From Inia geoffrensis (Eukaryota; Chordata; Mammalia; Artiodactyla; Iniidae), in NCBI GenBank assembly GCA_036417435.1, contig CM070910.1, positions 83,312,784 through 83,376,783 of the forward strand: 64,000 bases of DNA, given 5' to 3'. Made by a program: the position numbers and the translations under genes. The first letter of the stretch is position 1; every line of letters begins with the position of its first letter. Below are positions 11,368 to 24,799 of the stretch, in pieces. Below the pieces are notes generated by a model, which saw only the letters and a list, made by a program, of their open reading frames with translations, had not been told where the DNA came from and ran no database searches.

Positions 11368-13550
11368 CCATTCCCTAACCCTAACCCTAAGCGAAACCAA
11401 GAACGTGACCCTTTTCCGAGGCCTTACCCTCATCGGTGCCATTGTCTTAACCAGTACACCAACACTAACTCGTGCCCTCACACTTACGCTAACCCTTAAG
11501 CATTGTCGTACCCTAACCTGTACCCTAATCCCTCTCCATTCCCTAACCCTAACCCTAACCCGAATCCTAACCCTGACCCTCACCCAAAGCCTTACCCTCA
11601 CCCGTGCCCTAATCTTAACCAGGACACCAAGACTAACTCGTGCCCTCAAACGTACGCTAACACTAAACCGCAGCGGTACCCTAACCTGTACCCTAATCCC
11701 TCTCCATTCCCTAACTCTAACCCTAAACTGAAACCTAACCATGACACTCACCCGAAACTTTACCCTCACCCGTGTCCTAATTTTAACCAGTACATCAACA
11801 CTAACCCATGCCCTCTAACGTACGCCAACCCTAAGCCATTGCCGTACCCTAAGCTGTACCCTAATCAATCCCCATTCCCTAACCCTAACCCTAACCCTAA
11901 CCCTTAACGTGACCCTCTTCCGAGGCCTTACCCTCACCTGTGCCCTAATCGTAAGCAGTACACTAACACTAACTAGTGACCTCACACGTACGCTAAAACT
12001 TAAGCGTTGTGGTACCCAAAATGTGCCCTAATATCTCCCCATTCCCTAACCCTAACCCTACCCCGAATTCTATCCCTGACCCTCACCCGAAACCTTACAT
12101 TCACCCGTGCCCTAATCTTAACCAGGACACCAACACTAACTTGTGCTCTCACACGTACGCTAACCCTTAATCGTTGTCGTACCCTAAACTGTACCCTAAT
12201 CCCTCCCCATACCCTAACCCTAACCCTAACCCGAATCCTAATCCTGACCCTCATCTGAAGCCTTACCCTCACTCGTGCCCTAATCTTAACCAGGACACTA
12301 ACACTAAACCTTGCCCTCACACGAACGCTAACCCTTAAGCACTGTCGTACCCTAAGCTGTAGCCTAATCCCTCTCCATTCCCTAACCCTAACCCTAACCC
12401 GAATCCTAACCCTGACCCTCACCCGAAGCCTTACCCTCACCCGTGCCCTAATCTTAACCAGGACACCAAGACTAACTCGTGCCCTCACACGTACGCTAAC
12501 ACTAAACCGCAGCGGTACCCTAACCTGTACCCTAATCCCTCTCCATTCCCTAACTCTAACCCTAACCTGAAACCTAACCATGACACTCACCCGAAACTTT
12601 ACCCTCACCCGTGTCCTAATTTTAACCAGTACATCAACACTAACCCATGCCCTCTAACGTACGCCAACCCTAAGCCATTGCCGTACCCTAACCTGTACCC
12701 TAATCAATCCCTATTCCCTAACCCTAACCCTAACCCTAACCCTTAACGTGACCCTCTTCCGAGGCCTTACCCTCACCCGTGCCCTAATCGTAAGCAGTAC
12801 ACTAACACTAACTAGTGACCTCACACGTACGCTAAACCTTAAGCGTTGTAGTACCCTAAACTGTGCCCTAATATCTCCCCATTACCTAACCCTAACCCTA
12901 ACCCGAATTCTATCCCTGACCCTCACCCGAAATCTTACCCTCACCCGTGCCCTAATCTTAACCAGGACACCAACACTAAATTGTGCCCTCACACGTACGC
13001 TAACCCTTAATCGTTGTCGTACCCTAAACTGTACCCTAATCCCTCCCCATTCCCTAACCCTAACCCTAACCCGAATCCTAACCCTGACCCTCACCTGAAG
13101 CCTTACCCTCACCCGTGCCCTAATCTTAACCAGGACTCTAACACTAACCCTTGCCCTCACACGAGCGCTAACCCTTAAGCACTGTCGTACCCTAAGCTGT
13201 AGCCTAATCCCTCTGCATTCCTTAACCCTAACCCTAACCCGAATCCTAACCCTGACCCTCACCCGAAGCCTTACCCTCACCCGTGCCCTAATCTTAACCA
13301 GGACACCAACACTAACTCGTGCCCTCACACGTACGCTAAACCTTAAGCGTTGCCGTACCCTAAATTGTACCCTAATCCCTCCCCATTCCTTAACCCTAAC
13401 CCTAACCCCATCCCTAAACCTGACCCACTTCCGATGCCCTACCCTAACCAATGCCCTAATCTTAACCAGTACACAAACACTAACTCATGCCCTCAAACGT
13501 ACGCTAACCCTTAAGCATTGTCGTACCCTATCCTGTACCCTAATCCCTCC
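11368..13550 (+). repeat. HOR unit, 13-mer, 2183 bp (tandem copy of the previous)
   Basis: Same order as the preceding 13-mer, with the same one-base deletion in the first M4 tail near 12015 and the same M6-to-M2 junction at 12375. The shared private deletion shows that this unit and the previous one descend from a single 13-mer. Confidence 0.9.
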
Positions 13551-14894
13551 CCATTCCCTAACCCTAACCCTAAGCGAAACCCTGAACGTGACCCTTTTCC
13601 GAGGCCTTACCCTCATCGGTGTCGTTGTCTTAACCAGTACACCAACACTAACTCGTGCCCTCACACTTACGCTAACCCTTAAGCATTGTCGTACCCAAAC
13701 CTGTACCCTAATCCCTCTCCATTCCCTAACCATAACCCTAACCCGAATCCTAACCCTGACCCTCACCCGAAGCCTTACCCTCACCCGTGCCCTAATCTTA
13801 ACCAGGACACCAAGACTAACTCGTGCCCTCAAACGTACGCTAACACTAAACCGCAGCGGTACCCTAACCTGTACCCTAATCCCTCTCCATTCCCTAACTC
13901 TAACCCTAACCTGAAACCTAACCATGACACTCACCCGAAACTTTACCCTCACCCGTGTCCTAATTTTAACCAGTACATCAACACTAACCCATGCCCTCTA
14001 ACGTACGCCAACACTAAGCCATTGCCGTACCCTAACCTGTACCCTAATCAATCCCCATTCCCTAACCCTAACCCTAACCCTAACCCTTAACGTGACCCTC
14101 TTCCGAGGCCTTACCCTCACCCGTGCCCTAATCGTAAGCAGTACACTAACACTAACTAGTGACCTCACACGTACGTTAAACCTTAAGCGTTGTGGTACCC
14201 TAAACTGTGCCCTAATATCTCCCCATTCCCTAACCCTAACCCTAACCCGAATTCTATCCCTGACCCTCACCCGAAACCTTACCCTCACCCGTGCCCTAAT
14301 CTTAACCAGGACACCAACACTAACTCGTGCCCTCACACGTACGCTAACCCTTAATCGTTGTCGTACCCTAAACTGTACCCTAATCCCTCCCCATTCCCTA
14401 ACCCTAACCCTAACCCGAATCCTAACCCTGACCCTCACCTGAAGCCTTACCCTCACCCGTGCCCTAATCTTATTCAGGACACTAACACTAACCCTTGCCC
14501 TCACACGAACGCTAACCCTTAATCACTGTCGTACCCTAAGCTGTAGCCTAATCCCTCTGCATTCCTTAACCCTAACCCTAACCCGAATCCTAACCCTGAC
14601 CTTCACCCGAAGCCTTACCCTCACCCGTGCCCTAATCTTAACCAGGACACCAACACTAACTCGTGCCCTCACACGTACGCTAAACCTTAAGCGTTGCCGT
14701 ACCCTAAATTGTACCCTAATCCCTCCCCATTCCTTAACCCTAACCCTAACCGCATCCCTAAACCTGACCCACTTCCGATGCCATACTCTAACCAATGCCC
14801 TAATCTTAACCAGTACACAAACACTAACTCATGCCCTCAAACGTACGCTAACCCTTAAGCATTGTCGTACCCTATCCTGTACCCTAATCCTTCC
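13551..14894 (+). repeat. HOR unit, 8-mer, 1344 bp
   Basis: M1 to M8. M1 has gtgtcgttgtc. M6 has cttattcaggacac, and its tail reads cccttaatcactg, a mix of the M5 (aatc) and M6 (cactg) forms. Confidence 0.91.
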
Positions 14895-15566
14895 CCATTC
14901 CCTAACCCTAACCCTAAGCGAAACCCTGAACGTGACCCTTTTCCGAGGCCTTACCCTCATCGGTGCCGTTGTCTTAACCAGTACACCAACACTAACTCGT
15001 GCCCTCACACTTACGCTAACCCTTAAGCATTGTCGTACCCTAACCTGTACCCTAAGACCTCTCCATTCCCTAACCATAACCCTAACCCGAATCCTAACCC
15101 TGACCCTCACCCGAAGCCTTACCCTCACCCGTGCCCTAATCTTAACCAGGACACTAACACTAACCCTTGCCCTCACACGAACGCTAACCCTTAAGCACTG
15201 TCGTACCTTAAGCTGTACCCTAATCCCTCTGCATTCCTTAACCCTAACCCTAACCCGAATCCTAACCCTGACCCTCACCCGAAGTCTTACTCTCACCCGT
15301 GCCCTAATCTTAACCAGGACACCAACACTAACTCGTGCCCTCACACGTACGCAAAACCTTAAGCGTTGCCGTACCCTACATTGTACCCTAATCCCTCCCC
15401 ATTCCTTAACCCTAACCCTAACCCCATCCCTAAACCTGACCCACTTCCGATGCCCTACCCTAACCAATGCCCTAATCTTAGCCAGTACACAAACACTAAC
15501 TCATGCCCTCAAACGTACGCTAACCCTTAAGCATTGTCGTACCCTATCCTGTACCCTAATCCCTCC
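14895..15566 (+). repeat. HOR unit, 4-mer, 672 bp
   Basis: M1 at 14895, an M2/M6 hybrid at 15063, M7 at 15231, M8 at 15399. Four monomers are missing. The second monomer begins as M2 (ctctccattccc) and switches before gacactaacactaaccc, which is M6. This is the product expected of a crossover between M2 and M6 of misaligned units. Confidence 0.9.
15063..15230 (+). repeat. Hybrid monomer M2/M6
   Basis: Starts like M2 after the M1 tail (tctccattccc) and ends as M6 (gacactaacactaaccc, cacgaacgctaac, gcactg). It joins M1 to M7 in the 4-mer unit. The switch lies in the central stretch common to both types, so it cannot be placed more exactly. Confidence 0.85.
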
Positions 15567-16742
15567 CCATTCCCTAACCCTAACCCTAAGCGAAACCCTG
15601 AACGTGACCCTTTTCCGAGGCCTTACCCTCATCGGTGCCCTTGTCTTAACCAGTACACCAACACTAACTCGTGCCCTCACACTTACGCTATCCCTTAAGC
15701 ATTGTCGTACCCTAACCTGTACACTAATCCCTCTCCATTCCCTAACCCTAACCCTAACCCGAATCCTAACCCTGACCCTCACCCGAAGCCTTACCCTCAC
15801 CCGTGCCCTAATCTTAACCAGGACACCAAGACTAACTCGTGCCCTCAAACGTACGCTAACACTAAACCGCAGCAGTACCCTAACCTGTACCCTAATCCCT
15901 CTCCATTCCATAACCCTAACCCTAACCTGAAACCTAACCATGACACTCACCCGAAACTTTACCCTCACCCGTGTCCTAATTTTAACCAGTACATCAACAC
16001 TAACCCATGCCCTCTAACGTACGCCAACCCTAAGCCATTGCCGTACCCTAACCTGTACCCTAATCAATCCCCATTCCCTAACCCTAACCCTAACCCTAAA
16101 CCTTAACGTGACCCTCTTCCGAGGCCTTACCCTCACCCGTGCCCTAATCGTAAGCAGTAGACTAACACTAACTAGTGACCTCACACGTACGCTAAACCTT
16201 AAGCGTTGTGGTACCCTAAACTGTGCCCTAATATCTCCCCATTCACTAACCCTAACCCTAACCCGAATTCTATCCCTGACCCTCACCCGAAACCTTACCC
16301 TCACCCGTGCCCTAATCTTAACCAGGACACTAACACTAACCCTTGCCCTCACACGAACGCTAACCCTTAAGCACTGTCGTACCCTAAGCTGTACCCTAAT
16401 CCCTCTGCATTCCTTAACCCTAACCCTAACCCGAATCCTAACCCTGACCCTCACCCGAAGCCTTACCCTCACCCGTGCCCTAATCTTAACCAGGACACCA
16501 ACACTAACTCGTGCCCTCACACGTACGCTAAACCTTAAGCGTTGTCGTACCCTAAATTGTACCCTAATCCCTCCCCATTCTTTAACCCTAACCCTAAACC
16601 CATCCCTAAACCTGACCCACTTCCGATGCCCTACCCTAACCAATGCCCTAATTTTAACCAGGACACAAACACTAACTCATGCCCTCAAACGTACGCTAAC
16701 CCTTAAGCATTGTCGTACCCTATCCTGTACCCTAATCCCTCC
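15567..16742 (+). repeat. HOR unit, 7-mer, 1176 bp
   Basis: M1, M2, M3, M4, an M5/M6 hybrid at 16239, M7 at 16407, M8 at 16575. One monomer is lost by fusion of M5 and M6. Confidence 0.9.
16239..16406 (+). repeat. Hybrid monomer M5/M6
   Basis: Starts as M5 (cccgaattctatccctga) and ends as M6 (gacactaacactaaccc). The same hybrid occurs at 17415 and 19928, so three units share one recombinant ancestor. Confidence 0.88.
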
Positions 16743-17918
16743 GCATTCCCTAACCCTAACCCTAAGCGAAACCTTGAACGTGACCCTTTTCCGAGGCCTT
16801 ACGCTCATCGCTGCCGTTGTCTTAACCAGTACACCAACACTAACTCGTGCCCTCACACTTACGCTAACCCTTAAGCATTGTTGTACCCTAACCTGTACCT
16901 TAATCCCTCTCCATTCCCTAACCCTAACCCTAACCCGAATACTAACCCTGACCCTCACTCGAAGCCTTACCCTCACCCGTGCCCTAATCTTAACCAGGAC
17001 ACCAAGACTAACTCGTGCCCTCAAACGTACGCTAACACTAAACCGCAGAGGTACCCTAACCTGTACCCTAATCCCTCTCCATTCCCTAACCCTAACCCTA
17101 ACCTGAAACCTAACCATGACACTCACCCGAAACTTTACCCTCACCTGTGACCTAATTTTAACCTGTATATCAACACTAACCCATGCCCTCTAACGTACGC
17201 CAACCCTAAGCCATTGCCGTACCCTAACCTGTACCCTAATCAATCCCCATTCCCTAGCCCTAACCCTAACCCTAACCCTTAACGTGACCCTCTTGCGAGG
17301 GCTTACCCTCACCCGTGCCCTAATCGTAAGCAGTACACTAACACTAACTTGTGACCTCACACGTACGCTAAACCTTAAGCGTTGTGGTACCCTAAACTGT
17401 GCCCTACTATCTCCCCATTCCCTAACCCTAACCCTAACCCGAATTCTATCCCTGACCCTTACCCGAAACCTTACCCTCACCCGTGCCCTAATCTTAACCA
17501 GGACACTAACACTAACCCTTGCCCTCACACGAACGCTAACCCTTAAGCACTGTCGTACCCTAAGCTGTACCCTAATCCCTCTGCATTCCTTAACCCTAAC
17601 CCTAACCCGATTCCTAACCCTGACCCTCACCCGAAGCCTTACCCTCACCCGTGCCCTAATCTTAACCAGGACACCAACACTAACTCGTGCCCTCACACGT
17701 ACGCTAAACCTTAAGCGTTGTCGTACCCTAAACTGTACCCTAATCCCTCCCCATTCCTTAACCCTAACCCTAACCCCATCCCTAAACCTGACCCACTTCC
17801 GATGCCCTACCCTAACCAATGCCCTAATTTTAACCGGGACACAAACACTAACTCATGCCCTCAAACGTACGCTAACCTTTAAGCATTGTCGTACCCTATC
17901 CTGTACCCTAATCCCTCC
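16743..17918 (+). repeat. HOR unit, 7-mer, 1176 bp
   Basis: Same structure as the preceding 7-mer, with the M5/M6 hybrid at 17415, M7 at 17583 and M8 at 17751. M1 starts gcatt. In M3 the usual accagtacatcaac reads acctgtatatcaac, a variant shared with the M3 near 19677. Confidence 0.9.
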
Positions 17919-19255
17919 CCATTCCCTAACCCTAACCCTAAGCGAAACCCTGAACGTGACCCTTTTCCGAGGCCTTACCCTCATCGGTGCCGTTGTCTTA
18001 ACCAGTACACCAACACTAACTCGTGCCCTCACACTTACGCTAACCCTTAAGCATTGTCGTACCCTAACCTGTACCCTAATCCCTCTCCATTCCCTAACCC
18101 TAACCCTAACCCGAATCCTAACCCTGACCCTCACCCGAAGCCTTACCCTCACCCGTGCCCTAATCTTAACCAGGACACCAAGACTAACTCGTGCCCTCAA
18201 ACGTACGCTAACACTAAACGGCAGCGGTACCCTAACCTGTACCCTAATCGCTCTCCATTCCCTAAACCTAACCCTAACCTGAAACCTAACCATGACACTC
18301 ACCCGAAACTTTACCCTCACCCGTGTCCTAATTTTAACCAGTACATCAACACTAACCCATGCCCTCTAACGTACGCCAACCCTAAGCCATTGCCGTACCC
18401 AAACCTGTACCCTAATCAATCCCCATTCCCTAACCCTAACCCTAACCCTTAACGTGACCCTCTTCCGAGGCCTTACCCTCACCTGTGCCCTAATCGTAAG
18501 CAGTACACTAACACTAACTAGTGACCTCACACGTACGCTAAACCTTAAGCGTTGTGGTACCCTAAACTGTGCCCTAATATCTCCCCATTCCCTAACCCTA
18601 ACCCTAACCCGAATTCTATCCCGGACCCTCACCCGAAACCTTACCCTCACCCGTGCCCTAATCTTAACCAGGACTCCAACACTAACTTGTGCCCTCACAC
18701 GTACGCTAACCCTTAATCGTTGTCGTTCCTAAACTGTACCCTAATCCCTCCCCATTCCCTAACCCTAACCCTAACCCGAATCCTAACCCTGACCCTCACC
18801 TGAAGCCTTACCCTCACCCGTGCCCTAATCTTAACCAGGACACTAACACTAACCCTTGCCCTCACACGAACGCTAACCCTTGAGCACTGTCGTACCCTAA
18901 GCTGTACCCTAATCCCTCTGCATTCCTTAACCCTAACCCTAACCCGAATCCTAACCCTGACCCTCACCCGAAGCCTTACTCTCACCCGTGCCCTAATCTT
19001 AACCAGGACACCAACACTAACTCGTGCCCTCACACGTACGGTAAACCTTAAGCGTTGTCGTACCCTAAATTGTACCCTAATCCCTCCCCATTCCATAACA
19101 CTAACCCTAACCCCATCCCTAAACCTGACCCACTTCCGATGCCCTACCCTAACCAATGCCCTAATCTTAACCAGTACACAAACACTAACTCATGCCCTCA
19201 AACGTACGCTAACCCTTAAGCATTGTCGTACCCTATCCTGTACCCTAATCCCTCC
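17919..19255 (+). repeat. HOR unit, 8-mer, 1337 bp
   Basis: M1 to M8. M4 at 18423 has lost one hexamer (162 bp), and M5 at 18585 has lost one base near 18725 (gtcgttcctaaac), so the unit is 7 bp short. Confidence 0.9.
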
Positions 19256-20767
19256 CCATTCCCTAACCCTAACCCTAAGCGAAACCCTGAACGTGACCCT
19301 TTTCCGAGGACTTACCCTCATCGGTGCCGTTGTCTTAACCAGTACACCAACACTAACTCGTGCCCTCACACTTACGCTAACCCTTAAGCATTGTCGTACC
19401 CTAACCTGTACCCTAATCCCTCTCCATTCCCTAACCCTAACCCTAACCCGAATCCTAACCCTGACCCTCACTCGAAGCCTTACCCTCACCCGTGCCCTAA
19501 TCTTAACCAGGACACCAAGACTAACTCGTGCCCTCACACGTACGCTAACACTAAACCGCAGAGGTACCCTAACCTGTACCCTAATCCCTCTCCATTCCCT
19601 AACCCTAACCCTAACCTGAAATCTAACCATGACACTCACCCGAAACTTTACCCTCACCCGTGTCCTAATTTTAACCTGTATATCAACACTAACCCATGCC
19701 CTCTAACGTACGCCAACCCTAAGCCATTGCCGTACCCTAACCTGTACCCTAATCAATCCCCATTCCCTAGTCCTAACCCTAACCCTAACCCTTAACGTGA
19801 CCCTCTTCCGAGGGCTTACCCTCACCCGTGCCCTAATCGTAAGCAGTACACTAACACTAACTTGTGACCTCACACGTACGCTAAACCTTAAGCGTTGTGG
19901 TACCCTAAACTGTGCCCTAATATCTCCCCATTCCCTAACCCTAAACCTAACCAGAATTCTATCCCTGACCCTCACCCGAAACCTTACCCTCACCCGTGCC
20001 CTAATCTTAACCAGGACACTAACACTAACCCTTGCCCTCACACGAACGCTAACCCTTAAGCACTGTCGTACCCTAAGCTGTACCCTAATCCCTCTGCATT
20101 CCTTAACCCTAACCCTAACCCGAATCCTAACCCTGACCCTCACCCGAAGCCTTACCCTCACCCGTGCCCTAATCTTAACCAGGACACCAACACTAACTCG
20201 TGCCCTCACACGTACGCTAAACCTTAAACGTTGTCGTACCCTAAATTGTACCCTAATCCCTCCGCATTCCTTAACCCTAACCCTAACACCATCCCTAAAC
20301 CTAACCCACTTCCGATGCCCTACCCTAACCAATGCCCTAATCTTAACCAGGACGCCAACACTAACTTGTGCCCTCACACGTACGCTAACCCTTAATCGTT
20401 GTCGTACCCTAAACTGTACCCTAATCCCTCCCCATTCCCTAACCCTAACCCTAACCCGAATCCTAACCCTGACCCTCACCTGAAGCCTTACCCTCACCCG
20501 TGCCCTAATCTTAACCAGGACACTAACACTAACCCTTGCCCTCACACGAACGCTAACCCTTAAGCACTGTCGTACCCTAAGCTGTAGCCTAATCCCTCTG
20601 CATTCCTTAACCCTAACCCTAACCCGAATCCTAACCCTGACCCTCACCCGAAGCCTTACCCTCACCCGTGCCCTAATCTTAACCAGGACACCAACACTAA
20701 CTCGTGCCCTCACACGTACGCTAAACCTTAAGCGTTGTCGTACCCTAAATTGTACCCTAATCCCTCT
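19256..20767 (+). repeat. HOR unit, 9-mer, 1512 bp, with two hybrids
   Basis: M1 19256, M2 19424, M3 19592, M4 19760, M5/M6 hybrid 19928, M7 20096, M8/M5 hybrid 20264, M6 20432, M7 20600, then straight into M1 at 20768 with no M8. The 7-mer hybrid is combined with a second rearrangement. Confidence 0.88.
20264..20431 (+). repeat. Hybrid monomer M8/M5
   Basis: Left half is M8 (accatccctaaacctaa, acttccgatgcc) and right half is M5 (aacttgtgccctcac, cccttaatcgttg). It is the second recombination joint in the 9-mer unit at 19256. Confidence 0.86.
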
Positions 20768-22111
20768 CCATTCCTTAACCCTAACCCTAAGCGAAACCCT
20801 GAACGTGACCCTTTTCCGAGGCCTTACCCTCATCGGTGCCGTTGTCTTAACCAGTACACCAACACTTACTCGTGCCCTCACACTTACGCTAACCCTTAAG
20901 CATTGTCGTACCCTAACCTGTACCCTAATCCCTCTCCATTCCCTAACCCTAACCCTAACCCGAATCCTAACCCTGACCCTCACCCGAAGCCTTACCCTCA
21001 CCCGTGCCCTAATCTTAACCAGGACACCAAGACTAAATCGTGCCCTCAAACGTACGCTAACACTAAACCGCAGCGGTACCCTAACCTGTACCCTAATCCC
21101 TCTCCATTCCCTAACCCTAACCCTAACCTAAAACCTAACCATGACACTCACCCGAAACTTTACCCTCACCCTTGTCCTAATTTTAACCAGTACATCAACA
21201 GTAACCCATGCCCTCTAACGTACGCCAACCCTAAGCCATTGCCGTACCCTAACCTGTACCCTAATCAATCCCCATTCCCTAACCCTAACCCTAACCCTAA
21301 CCCTTAACGTGACTCTCTTCCGAGACCTTACCCTCACCCGTGCCCTAATCGTAAGCAGTACACTAACACTAACTAGTGACCTCACACGTACGCTAAACCT
21401 TAAGCGTTGTGGTACGCTAAACTGTGCCCTAATATCTCCCCATTCCCTAACCCTAACCCTAACCCGAATTCTATCCCTGTCCCTCACCCGAAACCTTACC
21501 CTCACCCGTGCCCTAATCTTAACCAGGACACCAACACTAACTTGTGCCCTCACACGTACGCTAACCCTTAATCGTTGTCATACCCTAAACTGTACCCTAA
21601 TCCCTCCCCATTCCCTAACCCTAACCCTAACCCGGATCCTAACCCTGACCCTCACCTGAAGCCTTACCCTCACCCGTGCCCTAATCTTAACCAGGACACT
21701 AACACTAACCCTTGCCCTCACACGAACGCTAACCCTTAAGCACTGTCGTACCCTAAGCTGTACCCTAATCCCTCTGCATTCCTTAACCCTAACCCTAACC
21801 CGAATCCTAACCCTGACCCTCACCCGAAGCCTTACCCTCACCCGTGCCCTAATCTTAACCAGGACACCAACACTAACTCGTGCCCTCACACGTACGCTAA
21901 ACCTTAAGCGTTGTCGTACCCTAAATTGTACCCTAATCCCTCCCCATTACTTAACCCTAACCCTAACCCCATCCCTAAACCTGACTCACTTCCGATGCCC
22001 TACCCTAACCAATGCCCTAATCTTAACCAGGACACAAACACTAACTCATGCCCTCGAACGTACGCTAACCCTTAAGCATTGTCGTACCCTATCCTGTACC
22101 CTAATCCCTCC
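20768..22111 (+). repeat. HOR unit, 8-mer, 1344 bp
   Basis: M1 to M8. M1 begins ccattccttaaccc, an M8-like start, then gcgaaaccctgaacgtga, so its first hexamer marks the junction left by the missing M8 of the preceding unit. Confidence 0.91.
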
Positions 22112-23455
22112 CCATTCCCTAACCCTAGCCCTAAGCGAAACCCTGAACGTGACCCTTTTCCGAGGCCTTACCCTCATCGGTGCCGTTGTCTTAACCAGTA
22201 CACCAACACTAACTCGTGCCCTCACACTTACGCTAACCCTTTAGCATTGTCGTACCCTAACCTTTACCCTAATCCCTCTCCATTCCCTAACCCTAACCCT
22301 AACCCGAATCCTAACCCTGACCCTCACCCGAAGCCTTACCCTCACCCGTGCCCTAATCTTAACCAGGACACCAAGACTAAATCGTGCCCTCAAACGTACG
22401 CTAACACTAAACCGCAGCGGTACCCTAACCTGTACCCTAATCCCTCTCCATTCCCTAACCCTAACCCTAACCTGAAACCTAACCATGACACTCACCAGAA
22501 ACTTTACCCTCACCCGTGTCCTAATTTTAACCAGTACATCAACACTAACCCATACCCTCTAACGTACGCCAACCCTAAGCCATTGCCGTACCCTAAACTG
22601 TACCCTAATCAATCCCCATTCCCTAACCCTAACCCTAACCCTAACCCTTAATGTGACCCTCTTCCGAGGCCTTACCCTCACCCGTGCCCTAATCGTAAGC
22701 AGTACACTAACACTAACTAGTGACCTCACACGTACGCTAAACCTTAAGCGTTGTGGTACCCTAAACTGTGCCCTAATATCTCCCCATTCCCTAACCCTAA
22801 CCCTAACCCGAATTCTATCCCTGACCCTCACCCGAAACCTTACCCTCACCCTTGCCCTAATCTTAACCAGGACACCAACACTAACTTGTGCCCTCACACG
22901 TACGCTAACCCTTAATCGTTGTCGTACCCTAAACTGTACCCTAATCCCTCCCCATTCCCTAACCCTAACCCTAACCCGAATCCTAACTCTGACCCTCACC
23001 TGAAGCCTTACCCTCACCCGTGCCCTAATCTTAACCAGGACACTAACACTAACCCTTGCCCTCACACGAACGCTAACCCTTAAGCACTGTCGTACCCTAA
23101 GCTGTAGCCTAATCCCTCTGCATTCCTTAACCCTAAGCCTAACCCGAATCCTAACCCTGACCCTCACCCGAAGCCTTACACTCACCCGTGCCCTAATCTT
23201 AACCAGGACACCAACACTAACTCGTGCCCTCACACGTACGCTAAACCTTAAGCGTTGTCGTACCCTAAATTGTACCCTAATCCCTCCCCATTCGTTAACC
23301 CTAACCCTAACCCCATCCCTAAACCTGACCCACTTCCGATGCCCTACCCTAACCAATGCCCTAATCTTATCCAGGACACAAACACTAACTCATGCCCTCA
23401 AACGTACGCTAACCCTTAAGCATTCTCGTACCCTATCCTGTACCCTAATCCCTCC
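22112..23455 (+). repeat. HOR unit, 8-mer, 1344 bp
   Basis: M1 to M8 in order. M1 tail has ccctttagcattg in place of cccttaagcattg, a variant seen again near 24926. Confidence 0.92.
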
Positions 23456-24799
23456 CCATTCCCTAACCCTAACCCTAAGCGAAACCCTGAACGTGACCCT
23501 TTTCCGAGGCCTTACCCTCATCGGTGCCGTTGTCTTAACCAGTACACCAACACTAACTCGTGCCCTCACACTTACGCTAACCCTTAAGCATTGTCGTACC
23601 CTAACCTGTACCCTAATCCCTCTCCATTCCCTAACCCTAACCCTAACCCGAATCCTAACCCTGACCCTCACCCGAAGCCTTACCCTCACCCGTGCCCTAA
23701 TCTTAACCAGGACACCAAGACTAACTCGTGCCCTCAAACGTACGCTAACACTAAACCGCAGCGGTACCCTAACCTGTACCCTAATCCCTCTCCATTCCCT
23801 AACCCTAACCCTAACCTGAAACCTAACCATGACACTCACCCGAAACTTTAACCTCACCCGTGTCCTAATTTTAACCAGTACATCAACACTAACCCATGCC
23901 CTCTAACGTACGCCAACCCTAAGCCATTGCCGTACCCTAAACTGCACACTAATCAATCCCCATTCCCTAACCCTAACCCTAACCCTAACCCTTAACGTGA
24001 CCCTCTACCGAGGCCTTACCCTCACCTGTGCCCTAATCGTAAGCAGTACACTAACACTAACTAGTGACCTCACACGTACGCTAAACCTTAAGCGTTGTGG
24101 TACCCTAAACTGTGCCCTAATATCTCCCCATTCCCTAACCCTAACCCTAACCCGAATTCTATCCCTGAACCTCACCCGAAACCTTACCCTCACCCGTGCC
24201 CTAATCTTAACCAGGACACCAACACTAACTTATGCCCTCACACGTAGGCTAACCCTTAATCGTTGTCATACCCTAAACTCTACCCTAATCCCTCCCCATT
24301 CCCTAACCATTACCCTAACCCGAATCCTAACCCTGACCCTCACCTGAAGCCTTACCCTCACCCGTGCCCTAATCTTAACCAGGACACTAACACTAACCCT
24401 TGCCCTCACACGAACGCTAACCCTTAAGCACTGTCGTACCATAAGCTGTAGCCTAATCCGTCTGCATTCCTTAACCCTAACCCTAACCCGAATCCTAACC
24501 CTGACCCTCACCCGAAGCCTTACCCTCACCCGTGCCCTAATCTTAACCAGGACACCAACACTAACTCGTGCCCTCACACGTACGTTAAACCTTAAGCGTT
24601 GTCGTACCCTAAATTGTACCCTAATCCCTCCCCATTCCTTAACCCTAACCCTAACCCCATCCCTAAACCTGACCCACTTCCGATGCCCTACCCTAACCAA
24701 TGCCCTAATCTTAACCAGGACACAAACACTAACTCATGCCCTCAAACGTACGCTAACCCTTAAGCATTGTCGTACCCTATCCTGTACCCTAATCACTCC
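23456..24799 (+). repeat. HOR unit, 8-mer, 1344 bp
   Basis: M1 to M8 in order. M3 has ctttaacctcaccc, M4 has ctctaccgagg, and M6 keeps the left-side ctgtagcc tail. Confidence 0.92.

Larger units (their letters stand above)
9185..13550 (+). repeat. Tandem duplication of a 2183 bp 13-mer
   Basis: Two adjacent units share monomer order, the M6-to-M2 joint and a private one-base deletion in the first M4 tail. The crossover that created the 13-mer came first and the tandem duplication second. Confidence 0.88.

Noticed and set aside
19703..21049. 448-codon minus-strand frame of Val-Arg repeats as an arginine-rich protein gene
   Set aside because: GTTAGG read in frame gives Val-Arg automatically. 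The frame crosses hybrid monomers and recurs, shortened or lengthened, at every unit with no sign of coding constraint.
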